Assembly: GCF_001522545.3 (NCBI RefSeq)
Contig: NC_031769.1
Span: forward strand, 74,803,356-74,867,355
Direction: 5' to 3'
Origin: Parus major
Taxonomy: Eukaryota > Chordata > Aves > Passeriformes > Paridae
Length of the DNA: 64,000 nt
In this document: positions 37,601 to 47,576 of the stretch, piece by piece
Numbering within the stretch: position 1 is the stretch's first letter
Layout: each line of letters starts with the position of its first letter
The notes under the pieces: generated by a model
What the model was told of the DNA's origin: nothing
What the model saw: only the letters and a program-made list of their open reading frames with translations
Database searches by the model: none
Made by a program: the position numbers and the translations under genes

Positions 37601-38924
37601 TACTGGCTAGTGATAAACAATCCCATAATGTTTACCTCACAACTCTTCTCTTTCGGGTTCAGACAGCACATTTAGATGTACTTTCCATTCCATTGAGTCC
37701 TGCCAAGTATGATTTTGTCCACAGAAGAGCAACGCTAGCCAGAACCCAACTTAACCTAGTCTAGTGAAATGATCTAATCCTATCTTGCATCACCAGAACA
37801 AAAGACAGGTAAATGCAGACCCTATTTCCATTTTACTAATGCTTGATTCATATTCTTGCACAGTTGCCCAAGCTTTCTGCTGAGGGGAGGTTGGAGGGTT
37901 TTGTTTCACCCTCACAGTGAACTCTAGCAATGTAGAATATACTGATTTCTGGAAGTGCATTTAAATTCTCACCTAAATCCTTCTAAAAGTAAAGATTATG
38001 AAACAGCAACTTGAGACCATTATGACAGACACTTTAAATTAATGTAACTGGCCATGTTCTTAGTTCTTTATACAAGCAGAATACAAAAACTGTCTTAAAA
38101 GGGACGTAAGTGCTTGTCAAGGGCACCCTGAGCTTGCAAAATGTTTCCTTTGTCAGCATGAACAAAGATGATGGCATGAAGGATTGAAAACACATAGGTC
38201 ATAACAACCCTTTAGCTAGGGGCTCAACTATTACCCTGAGAGGCATGGAATAAAGTTGCAGGTGCAATAAAATGCTGATACAAAGCTCCCATTTAAGGCA
38301 AGTGGCATTTGGTCACTAGGGAAGTAGTTGTCTCTGCACTGGATTTATTTTTCTGAAATGATAGAATTTTATCACTTTCTGTTTCATCTTGGAAAAGAGG
38401 AATAATGTTTCATGAAGGAGATAATGAAAACCATCTGGGGAGCCATCAGACAAACAAACTTCTGTAAGCTGCATTAAAAAAAAATTCCATCTCTGCTTGC
38501 CTCTTATATGTGTGAATCACAGTTTTACCACCTCCTTTGAGAAATGACAGATTTAATATATGCTCCATCTCAGCAGCAGATGTGTGTGTAACACAAAAAG
38601 GTATGAAGGGAGATTTGTGAGAAATAAAACTGCTTGGTGGAAGAGAAAATATTTGTACATAAATTTCAAAGGCTTGTTTCAGCAGATAATTTCAGACTTT
38701 CCAGGCAAAGCCTAATAGTAATCACTACTGTTAAGAGAACTAATATGATGTAGGTATATGGAACAGAAAATAGGTACAGTTACATTTTAGATGCATCTTT
38801 ACCTAACTCATGCTAATATATTTTCCTATACGTAAGGCTTGATTTTAAAGTTTCATAATTATATAAGACAACTAAATTGACTCCTAGAGAATAGCAGGAA
38901 ATCTGGAAAAAAATTAAATTCTCT
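34661..38924. other. Unique AT-rich DNA; possible very old CR1 tail near 37480
   Basis: Around 37479-37535, GTGTTGGACAACATGAATTCTGAAGATCACTTCCAACACAAATAATTTTATAATT resembles a decayed CR1 3' end, but weakly. An AT-only tract lies at 35830-35885. No gene was recognised. Confidence 0.45.
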
Positions 38925-39935
38925 AGCTCTTGAAATGAACAGCTACATTCCATAAAAGGAAAAAAAATCTTGAAATCAGACAAGTGTAACACTCTGAAAA
39001 GGAGATATGATCACATAAAATGCAATTAGAAAGATAAAAAAGAAAATTTGGAAAAAGAATGAATACAATTAAATGGATTGGAATGACGTGGGGTGCAGTG
39101 AAAAACACTGGAACTTGCAAAGACTATGTGCACAGAAATCTTGAAACCAAAGAATAAAAATGAAATTAAGAGACAGTAGAACAAATTGATGAAATGAAAG
39201 GCAAAACAAAACAAAAAGAAAATCTGAAACAAAGTGAAAATAATAAAATGGAATGAGGTAACATGAAGTGTAGGGAAATAGACCAAACCTTGTTGAATTT
39301 ATCCTCATAGAAATTGCAAGATTCTTTTCCCTTCGTGAAATGAAGAATTTCCTTTCATGAAAGGAAATGAAATTTTGAAATCAGAGAAGAAAGTGTAACA
39401 AACACACTGGAAAGGAGATACAAAAAAAATCAAATACTATCAATACAATCAAATAAGTTGAAAAAAACCTAAATTTGGGAAATGGAGTGTCTCAATCCCA
39501 AAAAGACTGGGATGAAATGAGGAGCAGTGAAAAGGAGTAAATCTTGCTGAAATTATACAAATTGAATTCTGGAAACACGTAAACAAAACAAAACAAAGAG
39601 GCAAGAAAAAACAATGGCGAAGTGAAATGCTTAAAAATTAAAAAAAGACAAAATTCTGTTCCGAAGTGAAAACAATAAAATGGTATGGGATAACATGAAG
39701 TGCAGGGAAATGGACCAAACATTGGTGAATTATTCCTCATTGAAATTGCAAGACTTCATCTCCTTTCATGAGATGAAGAATTTCTTTTCATGAAAAGAAA
39801 GTGAAATTTTGATATCAGAGAACAAAGTGAAATAAACTGACAGAGTACACTTCCAATGAAATTAAATTCCATGGAAAGAAATAAAAGAAAATTAAGAAAT
39901 GAAGTGATTGTAATCACGTGTAATTAGCTGTCATG
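38925..39935 (+). repeat. Degenerate AT-rich tandem repeat, left arm
   Basis: Recurring units share CAGGGAAATGGACCAAACCTTG, TGAAAACAATAAAATGG.ATG..ATGA, CTTGAAATCAGAGAACAAAGTG and CATGAAGTGCAG. The GTGCAG-GGAAA/GTGAAAA anchor recurs near 39087, 39260, 39510 and 39694, so monomers are about 170-250 bp and appear as an alternating pair of variants (about 430 bp). Some units hold a palindrome of the CTTTCATGAAAG kind. The same units occur on the opposite strand at 43255-44208. The family is unknown to me. Confidence 0.85.
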
Positions 39936-40448
39936 AAGTGCTCTTCTTCTGCACAGTTTTTGTAGTTTCAGTGTCCCTGGAGGTCTAGGGTTGCTGGTTT
40001 TCCAATGCCTACCCTAAGCAGAACAGCAAAACCTGCTATTTGCTGAGGTGCCAAGCAGAAAGATATGAAGAAAGCAATGTTGGGGCAGTGTGCTCCCCTT
40101 GGCATGCATTTTGTAGTGTCAGGGTGCCTGGAGCCCTGGGCTTTTTGGTTTTCTCAGCCATAACCCTAAGCATAACCCTAATCCTCAGTGAAGCAGTAAA
40201 AATAGCCTTTTGCTGTGGCTGAGGTGCTCTGCACATGGGTGGTTCCAAAGGAGCAAGGCGTGGAAGGAGTAATGATGACACAGTGCTGTGCTCCCCTTGG
40301 CATGCCATTTGTAGTTGCAATGTCTTAGAGCTCAGGGCTTTGTGGTTTTTTCAAGCCTAAGTGGAGCAGTAAAAGCAGCCTTTTGCTGAGGTGCCCAGGA
40401 TGTGGGTTGTGCCAAGAAGAAAGGTTTAGAGGGAGCAGTCTTTGGGTA
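39936..40448 (+). repeat. GC-richer ~180-bp tandem repeat, three units
   Basis: Units start near 39939, 40090 and 40286. They share GTGCTCCCCTTGGCATGC, TTTTGTAGT...CAG, TGGAG..C..GGGCTT..TGGTTTTCTCA, CCTAA, AGCAGTAAAA..AGCCTTTTGCTGAGGTGCC and GGAGCAA..TG..GGAGCAATG. One unit holds CATAACCCTAAGCATAACCCTAATCC, which resembles degenerate telomere repeat. Confidence 0.85.
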
Positions 40449-40700
40449 ATGGGGTGTTCTTTCTTGCAGTGAAATGGACCAAACCTTGCTGAAACGATTC
40501 TCATTGAAATCCCCAAATCAGGGAACAAAGTGAAACAAGGAGACAGAAAAAGACATTGATGTAATTAAATGTCATTTAAAAACAAAAATTGGTATTAAAT
40601 GCTACTAAAGAAAAAAGTGCAAAGAGAGGAGAATGAAGCGGAATGGGATGACATAAAGTGGAACAAAGTGTCTTGATAAGAAAGATTAGTGTTCGTACTG
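40449..40700 (+). repeat. AT-rich tandem-repeat unit (same family as left arm)
   Basis: It contains AGTGAAATGGACCAAACCTTGCTGAAACGATTCTCATTGAAATC, AAATCAGGGAACAAAGTGAAAC and GCGGAATGGGATGACATAAAGTGGAACAAAGTG, all features of the 38925-39935 monomers. Confidence 0.8.
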
Positions 40701-40938
40701 AAGGGGCATAGAACTGTGCGCAGAGAAGGAAAAGGAGAGACGGAGAGAGAACTAGAGGACAAGGACATCTCCGCTTAACCTCAGGGCGCCCCGTATTTGT
40801 CGGTACAGCAGGTGGAGCGTGCGGGCTGTGAGCAGCAACCAGCCAACACGGCTCTTGTGACCAGCTGGGTGCGTTTTCCAAGCGGTGGCGAGCAGCCTGC
40901 CTCCGACGCTCGCCAAGGCAGAGTGGCTGCTGCGGGCT

Positions 40939-40951
40939 GTTGCCATGCAAC
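40939..40951. promoter_or_regulatory. RFX-type X-box palindrome
   Basis: GTTGCCATGCAAC is a perfect inverted repeat (GTTGC-CAT-GCAAC) that fits the RFX consensus GTNRCC-N(0-3)-RGYAAC. Binding is inferred from sequence only. Confidence 0.5.
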
Positions 40952-40956
40952 GCCGG

Positions 40957-40968
40957 AATCATGGCGGC
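40957..40968 (+). promoter_or_regulatory. YY1-like core
   Basis: AATCATGGCGGC contains ATGGCGGC, the core of the YY1 site often found near start sites of CpG-island promoters. It lies 5 bases after the X-box. Confidence 0.35.
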
Positions 40969-41130
40969 GTCTGTTCCGTAAGAGTCCTAGGTTTTCGCAG
41001 CAACCAGCTGCCTTGGGGAAGTGGTGAAGCAGGACAAGACAGGAGTGGACAGGACAGCCAACCAAGGAAGAAGCAGCACCACAGGGAGAAAAAGATGAGG
41101 GGATAGGCAGACCTTACCCTCCTGGCGAAC

Positions 41131-41458
41131 CTTTGCTCCCTGCAAGAAAACCAGAAAATAGCGTCCTCAGGGATGTGCCGCAGGCAACTGCTTTTATGTG
41201 CTAAAGCTTCTCCAGTCTTATTTACAGCTTGATTTATGGGACATTATTTGCCGGGCAACTAGTGATTTACCCCACCTACGAGGGGCAGTCTCTTGCAGCT
41301 CCCATGGGAGCTGTCTCTCCCCTGATGTACCATCAGACAAAGTCCTCCCAGGGACTGGGATCCCCTCCATCACGTGTACAGCTCCTAGAGTAACTTTCCA
41401 CTTCATATATGCCTCCATGTATGTTAATAATGGCATAAATAAAAATTAAATTACTCCC
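41131..41458. other. Unassigned sequence between CpG segment and satellite
   Basis: It has moderate GC and ends in ATAAATAAAAATTAAATTAC, immediately followed by satellite sequence. It contains AGCTCCCATGGGAGCT, a perfect 16-bp palindrome (about 41297-41312). It may be one insertion together with 40701-41130. Confidence 0.5.
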
Positions 41459-41752
41459 TCTACACATGGGTGGGGCCAAGGAGCAAGATGTGGAGGTAGC
41501 AATGCTTGGGCAGTGTCATGGTGCCCTTGACATGCACTGTCTCTGGAGCTCCAAGCTTGTGATTTTCTCAAGCCTAACCCAAAGCAGAGCAGTAAAATCA
41601 GGGTTTTGCAGAAGCTGAGGTGCCGAGAATTTGGGTGGTGACAAGGAGCAAGATGTGGAGGGAGCAATGTTGGGGCTGTGCCATGCTCCGCTTGACATGC
41701 CTTTTGTAGTAGCAGTGCCCTTGGAGCTCTGGGCCTAGTGGTTTCTGAGACA
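41459..41752 (+). repeat. GC-richer ~180-bp repeat, further units
   Basis: ACATGGGTGGGGCCAAGGAGCAAGATGTGGAGG and GTGACAAGGAGCAAGATGTGGAGGGAGCAATGTTGGGG..TG are two successive unit junctions about 175 bp apart. They are homologous to 39936-40448 and in the same orientation. Confidence 0.85.
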
Positions 41753-41889
41753 AAGGTTTATTGTGGTTTTCTGAAACTATGTGAAAACAATAAAATATAA
41801 TGGGATGACATGAAGTGCAGGGAAATGGACCAAACCTAGCAAAATTTATTGTCATTGAAATCACAAGATTCCATTACCTTTCTTGAGAT
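41753..41889 (+). repeat. AT-rich tandem-repeat unit ending at an LTR
   Basis: It has GTGAAAACAATAAAATATAATGGGATGACATGAAGTGCAGGGAAATGGACCAAACC...CATTGAAATCACAAGATTCC. The monomer stops at CTTTCTTGAGAT, where a TGTTATAAATG element begins. Confidence 0.8.
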
Positions 41890-43230
41890 TGTTATAAATG
41901 AAATTAAACAGTTTAATTAAAAATTAATACAATTTAGTAAATTGAATAGTAGTTTGGTATAAAAGAATACAATTTAGTAAAAAGTTACAATTTATATATA
42001 TAATTTGCCAGTAATTAAGTATGATTAAAGCATAAGCAAAATCGACCGAGGTATGGGGAGGGCTTATCACCCCACCTAATGTACAGAACTGACTGGGATA
42101 TGGAGGTGTTATAAATTTTTATTATGATATTGGTTTTCGCAGATGAATATTATATATTAAATACTTTTTAGCTATGTATGTACCTTTTTCTTGCTAACAA
42201 GTTTTAAGTTTAAAAGAATTTCCTAGGTACAAGGCAAGAAAACCCCAGAGGGCAAGGACACTGGGGCCCAAGCTGTTATCAGGAGAACAATAGAGCTCAA
42301 ACTGTTATCATCGGAAGATAGGAAGACCAGCTACCCTCAGGAAAAGGATGAGGGGCCTGGATGGTTATCTGCCCTGACCATCTGCAGAAGAAAAGAAACC
42401 AAACTCCAGAATAATGCTGACCAGCAAAATAAATGCTGACCAGCAGAAAATAAAAATTGTACAAAAGCGTGAACTAAGAGGGCGGAACCAGGGGAGGGGA
42501 CGCTTTGAATATTCATTGGACCTTCATAGCAGGGGGGAATAAAAGGGAGAGTTCCTGGGATACCAGGTGTGTTCCTGGCAACCCCCCAGGGCACCCGGCC
42601 GTTTTAACCCTTTGCTTTATTTCTTTTGTCTCCTAATTGTCTTTTTATTTATATTAAATTCTTTTTATAATTTATTAAGTGAATCTCGTTTTTAAGAGAG
42701 GCTTCCCACCCTGCCTCATGTACAAAACAAAGCACTTCAAGCTAAACTTATATACTGTATGCTTATACATATTCATTAATATTTCCCGTAAGTTTCCTCC
42801 TATTTCCGATTTTTCTGACTTTACGTCACTATTCTTCATGGCACATGCTTCACTTGTTGTTAGGGGGGTCTTCAGTCTTCTTTTTGTGGTCTTTTGGCGA
42901 AGGCTTCTCCTCTTCCTCGTTGTCCTTCAGATAGCCTCACAGGTTTGCGCATGCGTACTAAGCGTTGTGTTATGTAAGTCTACTAATTCATCTTTTATTT
43001 ACTGATTTTTAGGCCCAATGCCTAAAGTCATTCTAATTTTGTCCATCTCAAGGCCGTTTTCATCTTGGGGCATCACTTATCTTCCAAACTACATCCTGTA
43101 CCTCAACTTTAACATCTAACTTCTGTAAAGGGGTACATCTGCTTTGTAACACTGATTCTTTTGATTGCTTAGAATAATAACTTTAGTAACAGTTCCAATT
43201 TAGTTAGCACAAATCAATTCCATTTATTAC
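41890..43230 (-). mobile_element. Probable older LTR(s), interrupted by a younger LTR
   Basis: The left edge TGTTATAAATGAAATTAAACAG resembles the left edge of the minus-strand LTR at 13313. Around the inserted LTR at 42107 the two flanks repeat each other: GGGCTTATCACCCCACCTAATGTACAGAAC (42060-42089) and AGGCTTCCCACCCTGCCTCATGTACAAAAC (about 42700-42729). A tandem duplication therefore existed before the insertion. The right border is not determined; candidates are TTTAGTAACA and AGTTAGCACA near 43190-43211. Identity as an LTR is inferred. Confidence 0.45.
42107..42697 (+). mobile_element. Solo LTR (591 bp), family with 4-bp TSD, copy 4
   Basis: It runs from TGTTATAAATTTTTATTATGATATTGG to GAATCTCGTTTTTAAGA, flanked by a perfect GAGG duplication (42103-42106 and 42698-42701). 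It has GGGGGGAATAAAAGGG as TATA-like site (about 42533) and TATTAAATTC near the 3' end (ATTAAA). It is very similar to copies 1-3, suggesting fairly recent activity, and is nested in older repeat sequence. Confidence 0.94.
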
Positions 43231-43254
43231 AAAATTAATTTTTGCATTCCATTT

Positions 43255-44208
43255 CATCAATTTCATGTCCTGTATCTTTCTTTGACTTCATCCCCTGATT
43301 CTGAGATTTCAATGCTTATAATTTTGTCAAGTTTCAGTGCTTTTCACTGCACCTCATGTCATCCCAATCAATTTTGTAGGATTCACTCAATTTCCAAATT
43401 TTCCTCTTTTTTTCTACTTGCATTTATTTATATGTCCTTTCCAGAGTGTTTGTTATACTTCCTTCTCTGATTTCAAGATTTCATTTCTTTCCACAAAATG
43501 AAATTATTCATTTTGTGGAAGGAAATGAAGTCTTGCAATTTCAGTGAGGATCAATCAAGTCAGCAAGGTTTAGTCCATTTCCCTGCACTTCCTGTTATCC
43601 CATGCCATTTTACTTTCAGAGCATAATTTTTAATTTATTTTGGTTTTGTTTCTGTTTTGTATTATTCTGTTTCGTATTGCATCAATTTTTTCTGCTTCTT
43701 TTGACTTTGTTCCCTGATTTCAAGATTTCTATGAGTATAATTTTGGCAAGTTTTGGTCCTTTTCTCTGCACCCCATTTCATCTCAACCCACTTCACTGGA
43801 TTCACTTTCCTAATTTTCTTTTATTTAAAACTGGATTTTATTTTATCATATCTCCTTTCCAGAGAGTTTATTACACATTGTTCTCTGATTTCAAGATTTC
43901 AATGAAGATCAATTCAGCAGGGTTTGGTCCATTTCCCTGCACTTAATGTCATCCGGTACTATTTTATTGTTTTCACTTTGGTGCAGATTTTTTTCTGCAT
44001 TTAATTTCATCAATTTCTTGTCCTGTCTCTTTGTTTGACTTCATTCCCTGACTGGTGGATTTCAGTAATGTACTGGCAAATTTCTATCCTTTTCACTGCA
44101 CTTCATTTCATCTTAATCCATTTCATTGTATTCATTCCACTTCCAAATTTTGTCTCTCCCTTCCAGAGTGCTTGTTACACTTTCTTCTCTGATTTCAAAA
44201 TTTCATAA
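43255..44208 (-). repeat. Degenerate AT-rich tandem repeat, inverted right arm
   Basis: These are reverse complements of the left-arm units: CCATTTCCCTGCACTT, TTTTCACTGCACCTCATGTCATCCC, CTCTGATTTCAAGATTTCA. The anchor recurs near 43338, 43565, 43755, 43918 and 44085 (163-227 bp apart). One unit has a long palindrome, CTTTCCACAAAATGA-AATTAT-TCATTTTGTGGAAGG (about 43488-43522). Confidence 0.85.
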
Positions 44209-44533
44209 GGAAATTCTTTAAATTCTAATGTCCCTCAAAGTAACAGGTTTTGAATTTAAACTCTAATTTTGTGCCTAATAAAGCATCTTATTTTCAACTT
44301 CACTTGTATTTTCCAAGTTAAATGCCTGCCTTTTGCAATGAACCAGTAAATTCTTGATTTATTCAGAAAGAAATTTAGCATTCCTGATATTTCAGTTCCT
44401 AAAGCAAGTATTTGGATTTAGATGCCTGATAGAAACTTTATGTGAAAGGCTGTGAAAGAGAACAGAGATGTTCACTTTTCCATGTCTTTGTAAGGATGTG
44501 CTGGGATTTCTAAGATAAATCTGACTAGGGAGA

Positions 44534-44734
44534 GCAATGGATATTGTCTACCTTGACTTCAGTAAGGCTTTCAACACTGTCTCTCAAGAAATCTTCTTGG
44601 GCAAACTGCAGAAGTTTGGGTTGGAAGAATGGACAGTGGAAGGGATTGAAAACTGGCTGAGTGAGAGATCCCAGGGGGTCATGATCAGTGGCACAGGATC
44701 TAGTTGGAGGCTTGTCACTAGAGGTGTCACTTAA
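44534..44734 (+). pseudogene. CR1 reverse-transcriptase fragment (dead)
   Basis: The frame has AMDIVYLDFSKAFNTV (first catalytic Asp of the palm), FGLEEWTVEGIENWLSER, and SSWRLVTRGV before a stop at the position where CR1 normally has GVPQG. In another frame LFINDLPEG follows (about 44757), showing a frameshift. The YADD catalytic box is not intact in either frame. Confidence 0.85.
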
Positions 44735-45051
44735 GGTCAATACTGGGCCCAGTATTGTTTAACCTGTTCATCAATGACTTGCCTGAAGGGGCAGATGTCT
44801 CCCCAGCAAGTTTGCTGATGACACGATGCTGGAGAAGAGGCTGATACTCCAGAAGTCTGTGAAGCCCTTCAGAGGGACCTTGACAGGCTGGAGAGATGGG
44901 TGGAGAGGCACTTTCTGAAATTCAACAGAGGCGAGTACAGGGTCCTGCACCTGGGGAAGAATAATCCCAGGCACCGGCACAGACTGGGTCCGAGTGCTGT
45001 AAGCAGCACTACAGTGAAGGACCTTGGGTCCCCAGTGGACAACAAGCTGTC

Positions 45052-46542
45052 TGTGATAGATTCGAATTCAAGAAAAAAGTAGGAAACTTCTAAGGAAGTT
45101 AAGGCTGCTGGAGGCTGATGGGAGTTTTTCTCCTGGCCAATAACTGGCCATTTCTGAGAACTGACAGTAGTTTTGACCATTGAAAAGTGAGATCAACCTG
45201 TGAACACCACCCTTTAAAACCTAAGCCCGGGAATTTCTCTCTCTCTCTTTGGTTTCCAGCTGTAAGAGGTAACATATCTCCGGTTCAGCCTCCTTCCTCC
45301 CAGGCCGGACAAGGCCAGCGGGGCTGGCCAGACTTTGCAGTTCCCAGTGGGGGATGGAGACTGTGAAGTGTCAGGAGCCCCTTCCCAGAGGGGCTGAGCC
45401 CTTGTGGGGCCAGGCCAGTCCCTGGCTCGGCTGCAATTTCTGCCACTGCTGAGTTTCACCAGAGACTGACAAGTAAGGGGAGGGAAAGCCATTGACCTGC
45501 GGCATGCTGAGATAGAGGCCACACTCCCCCAAGCAGCCATGGAAAATCTTCTATCACAGACAGCTCCAGCTGCTGCCCTGGCAGAGATCATGAGACCATC
45601 CACAAGGCCTGGGCAAGACTTTAACCCTTTCACTACCCAGATGAGACTTGCAGATTAATCCTTTTTCCAGAGAGAGAAGAGAGAGAGTGATCAACAAGTA
45701 AAGAGAAAACATAAACTATCAAAGCCAGTGAAGAAAGGAATTAAGCCTCAGATGGAAAAAAAATAAAGAAATGCCTTAATAAGCTGAAATATTCTTTTGT
45801 TAAAGCTACGGAGTTGAATAATAATATTCTGAAAAAACTTTAATTCATGAAAGAATATTTTGAAAGGAATGGAGTATTTCAAAGAGTGGATCTGAGCAAA
45901 AGTAATTCATTGATAAAGCTGAGCAAATGGTAAAATAGTTGTGATCCTATGAGATGCTGAAACAGAAAAAGAGAAGTGAGAGCTGTTGAAGATTTGTAGC
46001 CTTTAAGAGAAAAAGAGAAAACTGCTGTTTCCAGAGATGATCACAGAGACAGATGAAGAGAACTTTGCCTTTGAATATCTCATCCTTAAAATGACACCCC
46101 TTGAGCCATAGCCCATGAACACACCTCAGAGTGGTGTGAAATGAGAAGAAAAGACTGATGGCAGAATTTTCTGGGAGGCTGGCATCAGAAAAATAGAAAG
46201 CTATGAGGAAATGGTTTTCTTGTGAAAAACTCCATAAACCGACAAAAGAGAACTTCTTTTTCTCTACAAAGACTGATGAAAAGACTATAGCAAAGCTGGG
46301 ACTGTTTTAACTACAAGGTTTTGTCTCTATGTTGTCAATTAAATGAGAGAATAGTTGGGTGGTGAAAAAAAAGAGTTTCTGAAGGTTTTATTCTGGTTTC
46401 TTACTCTTGTAGTTTTGTTAATAAACTTTCTTTATTCCTTTTAAGTTTTAAGCCTGTTTTTCCCTTCTCCTAATCCATATCTCACAGCAAGAAATAATAA
46501 GTTTTCTAGTAATTTTTTAGATAATGCTTTAAAACCACAACA
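45052..46542 (+). mobile_element. Long solo LTR (1491 bp), family with 5-bp TSD (copy 2)
   Basis: It runs from TGTGATAGATTCG to AAACCACAACA, flanked by a perfect CTGTC duplication (45047-45051 and 46543-46547) within CR1. It is homologous to 2466-3783 and to 6771-8215. The middle (45280-45620) is GC-rich and is the part missing from copy 1's gap. AATAAA lies at 46430-46435, followed by CTTTATTCCTTTTAAGTTTTAAGCCTG. A 139-codon minus-strand frame in the GC-rich part has no known domain. Confidence 0.93.
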
Positions 46543-46791
46543 CTGTCCATGAACCATCAGTATCCTTGTGGCCAAGAAGACCTATCATCCTGAGGTGCAT
46601 TAGGAAGAGCATTGCACCAGGTGAAGGGAGGTGATCCTGCCCCTCTGCTCAGCCCTAGTGAGGTGCATTTGGAGTGCTGTGTCCATTTCTGGGCTCCTCA
46701 GTACAAAGAGACATGGAGTTCCTGGAGCAATTCCAACAAAAATGATTTAAGGGACTTTCCTTTCTTTTGAGGAAAGGCTGAAAGACCTGGG

Positions 46792-47576
46792 TGTAATTTT
46801 TTTTCTAAACAATCCTATTTCTGTTTCTCTGATTCTGCTTCATTTCTTCTGCATTTTTCTTTTTCCTCCTGGATTTCCTCAGCCTCCTTTGGACTGAATT
46901 CTTTTGGGATCCTGCCTTGTGGGAAGCCCTGCTTATCTCAGTTCTTATGATTTGAAGAAAACTCCCAAGCTCGTTAGAATCTTGTTTCTCATGTTTATTA
47001 GAAGGTCATCACAAAACTTGACAGGTCTTTCTAGGCTGGTTGCACAAGGTTATATCTTTGTAATCTGGTACATTCCTTTCTTCTGATGGTATAACAAGGC
47101 CTTGTGGCTCACTTCGTGTCTGATACACAAAATGGCCCCGAAATACGCAGTTCTTTTATCTTTATACCTGTTTTTACCCAATTAACAATAGACACATATA
47201 TTATTTTTCTTAATGACGCAATGAGCCTTCACCTATGTGCTGCATTGCAGCATTTTCTGTCTAATCACTTCCTATCACCTAAAAACCTCTAGGAGAAGAA
47301 TATGAAGAAGAAAGAAGAAGGGACAAGAGACAACACTCTAAATCCCCCATCTTGTCTCCTGTTCTCTAAACTAACTTTTTCATCCAGTGATTTAACAAAA
47401 TTTTCTAATCTACACAGTTACACTTTTAGCTTTTTCTATCCAATTTTAACATTTGTTCTCATGTATCACCATGAAAACATGCTCAAGAATTTCATACATG
47501 AAATTCAGTGTTTTTCTGGATCTTAAAACTAAGTATCAGAAACAAGGGCACACACTCTGTATTCCAGACTCCAACA
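46792..47576 (-). mobile_element. Solo LTR (785 bp) inserted in CR1
   Basis: The plus-strand edges TGTAATTTTTTTTC and GACTCCAACA correspond to TGTTGGAGTC...AAATTACA on the minus strand. The flanks are CTGGG (46787-46791) and CTGGA (47577-47581), a 5-bp duplication with one substitution. AATAAA on the minus strand (from ATGTTTATTAG, about 46990) supports minus orientation. Confidence 0.85.

Larger units (their letters stand above)
40701..41130. other. CpG-rich promoter-like segment
   Basis: I count 22 CpG dinucleotides in about 290 bases (40715-41003), against near-absence in the surrounding DNA. The segment contains an X-box palindrome and an ATGGCGGC core and has no TATA box. It interrupts the satellite: repeat units are found on both sides. 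It could be a CpG-island promoter of an unrecognised transcript, or the body of an unclassified mobile element. Short frames on both strands begin in it, but none has a domain I know. Confidence 0.55.

Noticed and set aside
40162..40187. Interstitial telomere repeat
   Set aside because: Only three imperfect CCCTAA-like units occur, all within one monomer of the 180-bp repeat; reported as a motif and not as a telomere remnant.
38925..44208. CRISPR-like array
   Set aside because: Units are long, degenerate and AT-rich without short identical repeats and unique spacers, and the organism is a vertebrate.
45214..45633. 139-codon minus-strand frame
   Set aside because: It falls in the GC-rich centre of the 1491-bp LTR and has no known domain.
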